From NCBI GenBank assembly GCA_015904055.1, contig JABMDE010000085.1, positions 69,516 through 77,859 on the forward strand: a stretch of DNA of 8,344 nucleotides, in the 5' to 3' direction. Shown one piece after another: positions 1 through 4,579 of this stretch. Position 1 is the stretch's first letter; every line of letters starts with the position of its first letter. Source of the DNA: Nitrospira sp. Its GTDB lineage: Bacteria > Nitrospirota > Nitrospiria > Nitrospirales > Nitrospiraceae. The position numbers and the translations under genes were made by a program. The notes below the pieces were generated by a model. It was not told the origin of the DNA, did not search any database, and was given only the letters and a program-made list of their open reading frames with translations.

Positions 1-267
1 GCGGTGGTGCTCGAAGCGATTCCTGCGAAGCTAGCTCAGACGATCACGGCACAGTTGTCGATTCCCACCATCGGCATCGGCGCCGGGCCACACTGTGATG
101 GGCAAGTGCTGGTGCTCTACGATCTGCTCGGGATGTTCGACGAGTTCGTGCCCAAGTTCGTCAAGCCCTACGCGCATCTGAAAGCCGATGCGCTCCAAGC
201 GCTCCAGCGTTATAAAGAGGAAGTCGAGCAGGGGAAATTTCCTTCCGATGCTGAGAGCTATCACTGA
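1..267 (+). CDS. panB: PanB C-terminal part, copy 1 (cut by window start)
   Basis: This is the C-terminal 88 residues of 3-methyl-2-oxobutanoate hydroxymethyltransferase, which transfers the one-carbon unit of 5,10-methylene-THF to 2-oxoisovalerate to make ketopantoate for CoA. The fragment opens at AVVLEAIP, which contains the family's catalytic glutamate (E180 in the complete copy, E181 in E. coli), and runs through GIGAGPHCDGQVLV and LLGMFDEFVPKF to the native stop. It differs from residues 176-263 of the complete downstream copy at only 4 of 88 positions, although about 24 bases differ, so most changes are silent and the reading frame appears to have been under selection. Whether a full gene lies to the left cannot be seen. 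It converges on apaH with a 21-base gap and no clear terminator. Confidence 0.93.
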   Translation, partial: AVVLEAIPAKLAQTITAQLSIPTIGIGAGPHCDGQVLVLYDLLGMFDEFVPKFVKPYAHLKADALQALQRYKEEVEQGKFPSDAESYH

Positions 268-288
268 GCGAGTTCCCAAAAGACCCGG

Positions 289-1098
289 TCAGCTTCGGCG
301 ATCGGCATAGTTGACCTGAAACACCGCTCGATCTTCCAGCCGTACTGCCGTTAGCTGTCTCCCCCATACGCAGCCGCTATCAATGGCGAGATGGTTTACT
401 TCTAGCCGAAGGCCGAGTGCCGCCCAATGACCGGTAATGATAGTGACATCGGCGTTGCGGCGATTCGGAAGGTGAAACCAGGGCATGCACCCTGGCGGGG
501 CGTATTCAGGCGGTCCCGAAAAACTCGACAGCTCACCAGACCGCGTGCAGGTCCTGATCCTGGTCAACACGCGCGCAATGCTTGTCAGGCGCTCCATCCC
601 ATTCAGTGAGGGACTCCACGGCGTTGTCGGACCGTGAAACAGTTGTTGGAGAAAAGTTCGGTAGCCTGCCCCGGACAATATTGTTTCGATCTCCTGTGCG
701 TGCTGTGTGGCGTCATCAACCGTCCATTGAGGGAGCAAGCCGGCATGGACCATCAAGAACGCACCCTCACGGTGATGGAGCGGGATGTGTCTTAGCCATT
801 CGATCAAGTCAGCGCGATCGTCTGCGGCGAGGATATCCTGAATCGTGTCTTTGGGACGGAGCGAGACGATGCCTTCTGCAGCGGCCAGCAGGAAGAGATC
901 GTGATTGCCGAGGATGGGATGGGCTGCGGCGCCAAGACTCTTGAGAAACCGCAAGGTGGTCAATGAGTCAGGGCCCCGGTTGACTAAGTCGCCGACGAGC
1001 CAGATCCGGTCGGTGTGAGGCTGAAAGGAAATGCGATCAAGCAGATGGCGGAGAGAAGTCAAACACCCTTGGATATCACCGATTGCGTAGGTGGCCAT
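289..1098 (-). CDS. apaH: Symmetrical Ap4A hydrolase, copy 1
   Basis: This 269-residue protein is close to the 280 of E. coli ApaH. The enzyme splits diadenosine tetraphosphate symmetrically into two ADP in the cytosol, and it also affects Np4-capped RNA. The metallophosphatase motifs are in order: GDIQGC (7-12), GDLVNRGPDS (36-45), GNHD (64-67), HAG (118-120) and GHW (223-225). GDIQGC has Gln where E. coli has His; I recall GD-Q-GC as common in this family, so this is not evidence of inactivation. PKD, TPW and DSGCVWG also match ApaH. The ATG at 1098 gives the family N-terminus MATYAIGD, but only pyrimidine-rich sequence and no Shine-Dalgarno precedes it. It lies 98 bases downstream of queF on the same strand. 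About 35 of 269 residues differ from copy 2, with all motifs conserved. Confidence 0.95.
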   Translation of the reverse strand: MATYAIGDIQGCLTSLRHLLDRISFQPHTDRIWLVGDLVNRGPDSLTTLRFLKSLGAAAHPILGNHDLFLLAAAEGIVSLRPKDTIQDILAADDRADLIEWLRHIPLHHREGAFLMVHAGLLPQWTVDDATQHAQEIETILSGAGYRTFLQQLFHGPTTPWSPSLNGMERLTSIARVLTRIRTCTRSGELSSFSGPPEYAPPGCMPWFHLPNRRNADVTIITGHWAALGLRLEVNHLAIDSGCVWGRQLTAVRLEDRAVFQVNYADRRS

Positions 1099-1196
1099 AG
1101 AGAGAAGACGTCAATCGTCATTGGGTATTCATGATTCGGAAGAGGGACATTCGTGCTTTGATCCGATTGACGGGTGACGATTCGCGAATAACGGAT

Positions 1197-1613
1197 TCAG
1201 GGATATCGTGCTTCAATCTTGCTTGAGAGCCCTCCACGCGCCGCAAAGGTGCCGGTGACTTTGGCCCAGACCGGCCGGCAAGCCGTGACGATGTCCTGCA
1301 AGATTCGGTTCACGGCGTTTTCGTAGAAGATGCCGAGGTTGCGATAGGCGTGGATGTACATCTTGAGCGATTTCAGCTCAAGGCACTCTTTGTCCGGCAT
1401 ATAGTGCAGTGTGATCGTGCCGAAGTCCGGCAGATTGGTTTTCGGGCAGATCGCCGTGTATTCGGGAATCTCGATTGTGATCTCGTAGCCTTTGTACTGA
1501 TTGGGAAATGTTTCAATGCCAGGCAGTGGCGAAGTGATACCACTCTTCGCATGCTGCTCGTTGTAGCCCAGCTTCGTCGTTCTTTGTTTTCTTCCGATCG
1601 GTTCACGTTTCAC
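1197..1613 (-). CDS. queF: NADPH-dependent 7-cyano-7-deazaguanine reductase (unimodular QueF), copy 1
   Basis: QueF reduces preQ0 to preQ1 with NADPH in queuosine tRNA modification. At 138 residues this is the short YkvM-type enzyme (B. subtilis about 165). The active-site segment ICPKTNLPDFGTI carries Cys56 and Asp63, equivalent to B. subtilis Cys55 and Asp62. The QueF motif ELKSLKMY follows at 79-86, then GIFYENAVNRIL with the conserved Glu, and RGGLSS near the end. Tyr replaces the His before that Glu, a position that varies in the family. The only suitable start in frame is GTG at 1613, which lies inside a tandem 7-bp repeat, so residues 1-8 are partly repeat-derived and poorly conserved. 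It lies 19 bases after metV-like, with which it is probably cotranscribed. Ten of 138 residues differ from copy 2. Confidence 0.95.
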   Translation of the reverse strand: MKREPIGRKQRTTKLGYNEQHAKSGITSPLPGIETFPNQYKGYEITIEIPEYTAICPKTNLPDFGTITLHYMPDKECLELKSLKMYIHAYRNLGIFYENAVNRILQDIVTACRPVWAKVTGTFAARGGLSSKIEARYP

Positions 1614-1628
1614 GGTTCACGCCTCACG
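1601..1628. repeat. Tandem 7-bp repeat, four units
   Basis: Four adjacent heptamers read, on the plus strand, GTTCACG, TTTCACG, GTTCACG, CCTCACG. On the coding strand they are CGTGAnn units. They span the queF start codon (GTG at 1613 lies in the second plus-strand unit) and most of the queF/metV-like gap. Copy 2 has three units (7590-7610) plus a partial one, and the gap there is exactly 7 bases shorter, so one unit was gained or lost after duplication. Confidence 0.85.
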
Positions 1629-1632
1629 TTTT

Positions 1633-1881
1633 CTACACTTGTTTCATCCATTCGATCTGGCCGATTTTTTCTAATTCGATGTACAGAGAGATCCAGGGGC
1701 ATTTCATCTCCGGGTAGACTTCGCAGAGCCCGCCTTTCCGAACGCCACCGCAAGGACCGTGTGCCATAAACTTCGGGCATTCGGCCTTGAGCGAGTCGTC
1801 AGGGATCGGTGGCCGCTTATGCACGCCGCCGACGTGAGTGCCTGTGTCATCTTCACCAGGTATGAGTACACGAAGAGGCAT
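1633..1881 (-). CDS. Stand-alone MTHFR C-terminal (MetV-like) cysteine-rich protein, copy 1
   Basis: This 82-residue protein carries the signature of the methylene-tetrahydrofolate reductase C-terminal domain (MetV type): ECPKFMAHGPCGG, then GLCEVYP, then CPW and a short helix with Tyr and Leu. Cysteines 35, 44, 53 and 61 are spaced as a metal or Fe-S site. In acetogens and some other bacteria MetV-type proteins form a complex with MetF. Here only that terminal module is present, after a 30-residue Gly/Pro-rich N-terminus (PGEDDTGTHVGG). A metF gene lies in the same window on the opposite strand, so a MetF partner role is a reasonable inference, not proven. The ATG at 1881 is preceded by GTCTCTCT with no Shine-Dalgarno. 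It is the first gene of a probable metV-like/queF/apaH unit. Only two residues differ from copy 2. Confidence 0.85.
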   Translation of the reverse strand: MPLRVLIPGEDDTGTHVGGVHKRPPIPDDSLKAECPKFMAHGPCGGVRKGGLCEVYPEMKCPWISLYIELEKIGQIEWMKQV

Positions 1882-1889
1882 AGAGAGAC

Positions 1890-1918
1890 AGTGTAAACGG
1901 ATTGAGTTCGATCGGCAA
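1890..1918 (-). promoter_or_regulatory. Candidate promoter for metV-like/queF/apaH, copy 1
   Basis: On the minus strand, TTGCCG (1913-1918) and TACACT (1890-1895) are separated by 17 bases. The -10 hexamer ends 8 bases before the ATG at 1881, so a transcript would begin within about two bases of the start codon, i.e. leaderless or nearly so. That fits the absence of a Shine-Dalgarno. The hexamers are identical in copy 2, whereas several spacer bases and the 8-base gap have changed. The match to consensus is moderate. Confidence 0.4.
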
Positions 1919-2019
1919 TTACTCCCCTGAAATTTATTGTGCAGAGTTTCAGACGGTGTCTCGATCTGTTTTTCTTATCAAGAAACGGCTTGGGGCGAAT
2001 GGCCTATTCATCTGGCCAG

Positions 2020-2053
2020 CCCTAGGCCTTCTTTCGGATACCCTGGGCCTTCT
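2020..2053. repeat. 13-bp direct repeat at 21-bp period (candidate operator), copy 1
   Basis: CCCTAGGCCTTCT (2020-2032) recurs as CCCTGGGCCTTCT (2041-2053) with one mismatch. The 21-bp period is two helical turns, so both boxes face the same side of the helix. They lie within the 420-bp gene-free region 1882-2301 between divergent genes, about 90 bases upstream of the plus-strand -35 element. Both boxes and the spacing are unchanged in copy 2. No known regulator is recognised from the sequence. Confidence 0.5.
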
Positions 2054-2062
2054 GAAAAGTTG

Positions 2063-2093
2063 TGTTGAATTTCAGGACGTTATAGTATCAACA
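2063..2093. promoter_or_regulatory. Conserved inverted repeat upstream of the promoter, copy 1
   Basis: TGTTGA (2063-2068) and TCAACA (2088-2093) form a perfect 6-bp inverted repeat with a 19-bp centre. It sits in a run of about 54 bases (2040-2093) that is identical in both copies, whereas flanking bases differ. It may be a protein-binding site; no family can be named. Confidence 0.35.
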
Positions 2094-2140
2094 TGTCTAT
2101 TGGGTCTGAAGGTATCGAATCCGGGGGAAGATATATAAGA

Positions 2141-2170
2141 TTGACAGTCTTTTTTCAGCTTTGCTAGGAT
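2141..2170 (+). promoter_or_regulatory. Strong sigma-70-type promoter of the following plus-strand gene, copy 1
   Basis: A perfect TTGACA (2141-2146) is followed after 18 bases by TAGGAT (2165-2170), preceded by GC. The AT-rich GATATATAAG directly upstream of the -35 could act as an UP element. Both hexamers and the spacing are kept in copy 2. A start near 2177 gives a leader of about 125 bases ending in AGGAGG. In copy 1 this promoter now drives only a 41-codon fragment. Confidence 0.7.
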
Positions 2171-2301
2171 GGCTGAGACGCGAGTGGCGGATTGATTCGG
2201 TCCACATCATCCATCCTCATCGTTTCCGGGTTTTCTTCGTTTCATGCGGTTGCGTTGAAATCGAATAATGACTGCCCCTGCAGTGACATAGGAGGTGCCT
2301 G
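2171..2301 (+). promoter_or_regulatory. Conserved long 5' leader with strong ribosome binding site, copy 1
   Basis: Only 5 of 131 bases differ from copy 2, fewer per base than in the duplicated genes. AGGAGG at 2290-2295 lies six bases before the ATG at 2302. A seven-codon micro-ORF starts at ATG 2268 (MTAPAVT in copy 1, MTAPEVT in copy 2), and its stop TAG at 2289-2291 overlaps the Shine-Dalgarno. A leader peptide or structured leader is possible; I recognise no known riboswitch class. Confidence 0.5.
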
Positions 2302-2427
2302 ATGAGTCTCGATTATGTGAAGTTTTCAAACGGTTTCGAGAAGTTCATGCCGAAAGAATATCGGGATATGGTTGAACATGTTTCTTTGCCGGTCCTTCCG
2401 TCGCTGCTTTTGGCGGAGGTGGAATAA
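2302..2427 (+). pseudogene. Truncated 5' fragment of the gene begun at 8283 (41 codons)
   Basis: The reading frame starts MSLDYVKFSNGF, continues with EKFMPKEYRDMVE, then runs into VSLPVLPSLLL and stops at 2425-2427. At least the first 62 bases are identical to the gene that begins at 8283. The later part reads like the antisense of the neighbouring gene, so the duplication boundary probably lies between 2364 and about 2395. It keeps a strong promoter and ribosome site and could still yield a 41-residue peptide, but the original protein is lost. From memory only, the N-terminus resembles beta subunits of 2-oxoacid:ferredoxin oxidoreductases of the reductive TCA cycle (DYxKF...P-EYRDxVE). This is a weak identification. 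Confidence 0.6.
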
Positions 2428-3392
2428 ATCCGTAATCCGCCAACGTTCGTTTCTCAACCTTCGGTTTGCCGTCGGAGGGAGTTTCTAATCCATTCATCTC
2501 AGCGGCATGGGCATAGTGGTAGGGGACAAGAATCAGATTATTCGCGCGATCGATACTGATATCGGCCGGGGCGAGCAGATATTCGGCAATCACGTGGAAG
2601 CGGTGATTGATCTCTGGTCATCCGCCAGATTTTCCCTTTTGTAAGATCCGACAGGTACATATTGCCCCAGCGATCGAAATCGACTCCGCTTAAGTTTTGG
2701 AATCGTCCCGTGAAGAATCCATTCGACTCCAGCTCGGTGAATTCCCCTTCCGGCGTAATATCCAGAATCTTGCCTTTGTCCCAACTCACGGCGATGAGGT
2801 GGCCTGTTTTAGGATGAACGACAATTCCAGACGGTCCAGCCAGCCGGTCATCGTGGATCAGAAGGTCCACGCGATGATCAGCTGCGGGATCGATACGGTA
2901 GATGGAGTTGGCAGCTTGGTCAGACGCGTACAATAGGCCGGTCGGTCCGGCTGTGACATCTCTCAAGGAGACATTCTTTTGGGGAGATGACGTGGGAAAC
3001 GAGACGGCTACGAGCAGTTTGCCTGTCGTTTTATCGAATCCTTTGAGTTGGTCGAGGTCTGCGACATAAAGGGTTTGTCCCACGAGGGCCAATCCCTTCG
3101 GCGCATGTAGCAGGATGTTTCCAACACCGCCTTGGATGAACTTGAGGCTGGTGACCTTCCCGGTGGAGTCCAATTTTGTGATGAATCCGTTGTTGTCCCG
3201 ATCCTCCGGTTCTCCATTGATGTTCGAAATGAAATAGTCGCTCCCAAGTTGGTCGCCGACGAAGCTGTTGGGTGATTCCAAGCCGGTGATCTGGGCGGCG
3301 TTGCCGGGTGAGGCAACCCCAAGCAGGAATATGGAGAGTAAGAGGTGGCCGCGCAATGAAAAGAAGGGCATCAACGGCAATGGTAAGGACAT
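2345..3392 (-). pseudogene. Exported NHL/SMP-30-like beta-propeller protein, frameshifted
   Basis: The start at 3392 or 3371 yields a signal peptide: MPFFSLRG, the hydrophobic run HLLLSIFLLGVA, then SPGNAA before QITG. Propeller-like repeats follow: APKGLALVGQTLYVADLD, AGPTGLLYASDQAANSIYRI, AGPSGIVVHPKTG and LSGVDFDRWGNMYLSDLTKG. No catalytic residues could be assigned; a periplasmic sensor, binding or lactonase-like role are all possible. The frame breaks after GKIWRMTRD. The continuation FHVIAEYLLAPADISID is in another frame, so one base was gained or two lost between 2594 and 2617. Reading on in the second frame gives a Pro-rich end (FIPPPPKA) and a stop at 2345. The last six codons at least are antisense to the duplicated fragment, so the C-terminus is chimeric. 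A decayed gene or a sequence error both fit. It is divergent from folD. Confidence 0.7.
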
Positions 3393-3423
3393 TAATGTAG
3401 GCGGCGTTTGATGATGGTCAGCC

Positions 3424-3453
3424 ATCGTAGCCAACGGATCAAGATGCTGTCAA
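3424..3453 (-). promoter_or_regulatory. Candidate promoter of the beta-propeller gene
   Basis: On the minus strand, TTGACA (3448-3453) is followed after 18 bases by TACGAT (3424-3429), again preceded by GC. The -10 hexamer overlaps the upstream ATG at 3425, so transcription would begin near 3417. That excludes the ATG at 3425 and favours the ATG at 3392 or 3371, which also places the signal peptide properly. Neither start has a clear Shine-Dalgarno. Confidence 0.55.
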
Positions 3454-3477
3454 GGAACGGGGTTGTGAAGTGCGGCA

Positions 3478-3547
3478 AGGGGTAAGGAGTGAGGGGGGAG
3501 GGGTGAGTAGAACCGCTCGTGTGCCCGTACTCTTTACCCATCACCCC
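3478..3547. repeat. G-rich 7-bp tandem repeat with an inverted partner
   Basis: Four adjacent heptamers fill 3478-3505: AGGGGTA, AGGAGTG, AGGGGGG, AGGGGTG. After about 18 bases a C-rich arm (3524-3547) mirrors them. Bases 3480-3495 pair with 3524-3539 at 13 of 16 positions, and GGGGTGA (3500-3506) pairs perfectly with TCACCCC (3541-3547). The element lies between the divergent beta-propeller and folD promoters. There is no T-tract, so it is not a standard terminator. Confidence 0.6.
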
Positions 3548-3563
3548 GTACCGATTCACAGCG

Positions 3564-3593
3564 TTGACTTGGGTAAAATTGCCCTGCTAAGGT
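3564..3593 (+). promoter_or_regulatory. Candidate promoter of the folD-metF-panB operon
   Basis: TTGACT (3564-3569) is followed after 18 bases by TAAGGT (3588-3593), again preceded by GC. Alone the -10 is weak, but the layout matches the two stronger promoters in the window. A start near 3600 gives a leader of about 100 bases before folD. Confidence 0.45.
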
Positions 3594-3603
3594 GCCGTAA
3601 TTT

Positions 3604-3682
3604 TGAGCCAGGTTTAGGCTCAGGCTGAGCGTATGTCTCGGCCGGTGGTGTTCTCAGCTTCAGCCTTGACCTCACCCTAAAC
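3604..3682 (+). promoter_or_regulatory. folD leader with competing hairpins
   Basis: Hairpin A pairs TGAGCC (3604-3609) with GGCTCA (3617-3622) around a 7-base loop. Alternative structure B has an outer stem GTTTAGG (3612-3618) with CCTAAAC (3676-3682) and an inner stem AGGCTGA (3622-3628) with TCAGCCT (3660-3666). A and B share bases 3617-3618 and 3622, so they cannot form together in full. Structure B ends 8 bases before the GGGAGG of folD (3691-3696). A degenerate GGCTGAG-type intergenic repeat is the simpler alternative; no known folate riboswitch class is recognised. Confidence 0.35.
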
Positions 3683-3701
3683 TAAAGTCCGGGAGGAAAT
3701 T

Positions 3702-4568
3702 GTGGCGGCGAAATTAATCGATGGAAAAGCATTGGCACAGCAAGTCAGGGATGGGTTGGCCATTGAATCGGCGGCAGTGTTAGCCAAGACAGGGGTCAAG
3801 CCAGGCTTGGCGACGATCCTCGTCGGAGATGATCCCGCGTCGCATGTGTATGTGAAGAACAAGCAAAAGGCCTGTGAATTGGCCGGTATCTATGTGGATG
3901 ACCACAAGTTGCCGGCTTCGACCACGCAGGCCGAGCTATTGGCGTTGATTGAAAAGAAGAATGCCGATCCGAAGATTCACGGTATTCTTGTCCAGCTTCC
4001 ATTGCCGAAGCAGATTGACAGCCGAGTGGTGCTTGAGGCTGTGTCTCCGCACAAGGATGCCGACGGGTTTCATCCCTATAACTTCGGGCGATTGGTCGAA
4101 GGGCATCCTGTATTCGAGGCCTGTACCCCAAAGGGTGTCATGAAGATGATCGAATCGACAGGTGTGACGATCGAAGGCAAGCGCGCCGTCGTGTTGGGGC
4201 GCAGCAATATTGTGGGCAAGCCGTTGGCGCTCATGCTCTTGCAGCGCAATGCCACCGTCACGATTTGCCATTCGAAGACGAAAGATCTTCCGGCCGTCTG
4301 TCGTGAAGCGGAGTTGTTGCTGGTGGCGATCGGGAAGGCCAAGTTTGTGACAGCCGACATGGTGCGGGAGGGCGCGGTCGTCATCGATGTGGGAACGAAC
4401 AAGTTGCCGGACGGCAAACTGTGCGGCGATGTCGATTTTGAGCCGGTCAGCCAGAAGGCCGGATGGATCAGCCCCGTGCCGGGCGGAGTCGGTCCCATGA
4501 CCATCGCGATGTTGTTGGACAACACCGTGGAGTCCGCGATGAGGAATGCTGGAATGAAGCGAGGGTAA
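3702..4568 (+). CDS. folD: Bifunctional methylene-THF dehydrogenase / methenyl-THF cyclohydrolase
   Basis: FolD interconverts 10-formyl-, 5,10-methenyl- and 5,10-methylene-THF with NADP in the cytosol. The protein has 288 residues, the family length. Visible signatures are Y50-VKNK with catalytic Lys54, Q98-LPLP, the DADGFHPYN segment with Asp121, the dinucleotide-binding GRSNIVGKP (166-174) and the C-terminal PGGVGPMT (260-267). The GTG start at 3702 is chosen because GGGAGG at 3691-3696 lies five bases upstream and MAAKLIDGK is the family N-terminus. It heads an operon with metF (11-base gap) and panB (4-base overlap), so the maker of methylene-THF is coexpressed with two of its consumers. 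Confidence 0.97.
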   Translation: MAAKLIDGKALAQQVRDGLAIESAAVLAKTGVKPGLATILVGDDPASHVYVKNKQKACELAGIYVDDHKLPASTTQAELLALIEKKNADPKIHGILVQLPLPKQIDSRVVLEAVSPHKDADGFHPYNFGRLVEGHPVFEACTPKGVMKMIESTGVTIEGKRAVVLGRSNIVGKPLALMLLQRNATVTICHSKTKDLPAVCREAELLLVAIGKAKFVTADMVREGAVVIDVGTNKLPDGKLCGDVDFEPVSQKAGWISPVPGGVGPMTIAMLLDNTVESAMRNAGMKRG

Positions 4569-4579
4569 AGGAAGGACGT

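Larger units (their letters stand above)
1..2363. repeat. Segmental duplication, copy 1
   Basis: This stretch aligns end to end with 5989-8344. It carries the panB tail, apaH, queF, metV-like, the divergent control region and the first 62 bases of a plus-strand gene. The offset is 5988 at the panB end, 5989 through apaH and queF, 5982 at the metV-like gene and 5981 at the far end. The copies therefore differ by very few indels, one of them exactly 7 bp in the queF/metV-like gap. Hand counts give about 24 differences in 267 bases of panB, about 20 in 249 of metV-like, and 5 in 131 of the leader. The left edge lies outside the window; the right edge is at or after 2363. Confidence 0.93.

Noticed and set aside
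7..12. GDIQGC in ApaH as a damaged metal site (protein residues 7-12)
   Set aside because: Gln at this position is, to my knowledge, common in ApaH proteins, and both copies share it with all other motifs intact.
268..288. Terminator between the convergent panB and apaH
   Set aside because: No GC-rich stem followed by a T-tract on either strand here or at 6256-6277.
582..944. Plus-strand open frame of 120 codons antisense to apaH
   Set aside because: No recognisable domain, Arg/Ser-rich shadow composition, and the corresponding stretch of copy 2 does not keep it open at similar length.
3478..3510. G-quadruplex in the G-rich repeat
   Set aside because: Only three separable runs of three or more G are present, so a standard three-tier quadruplex is not supported.
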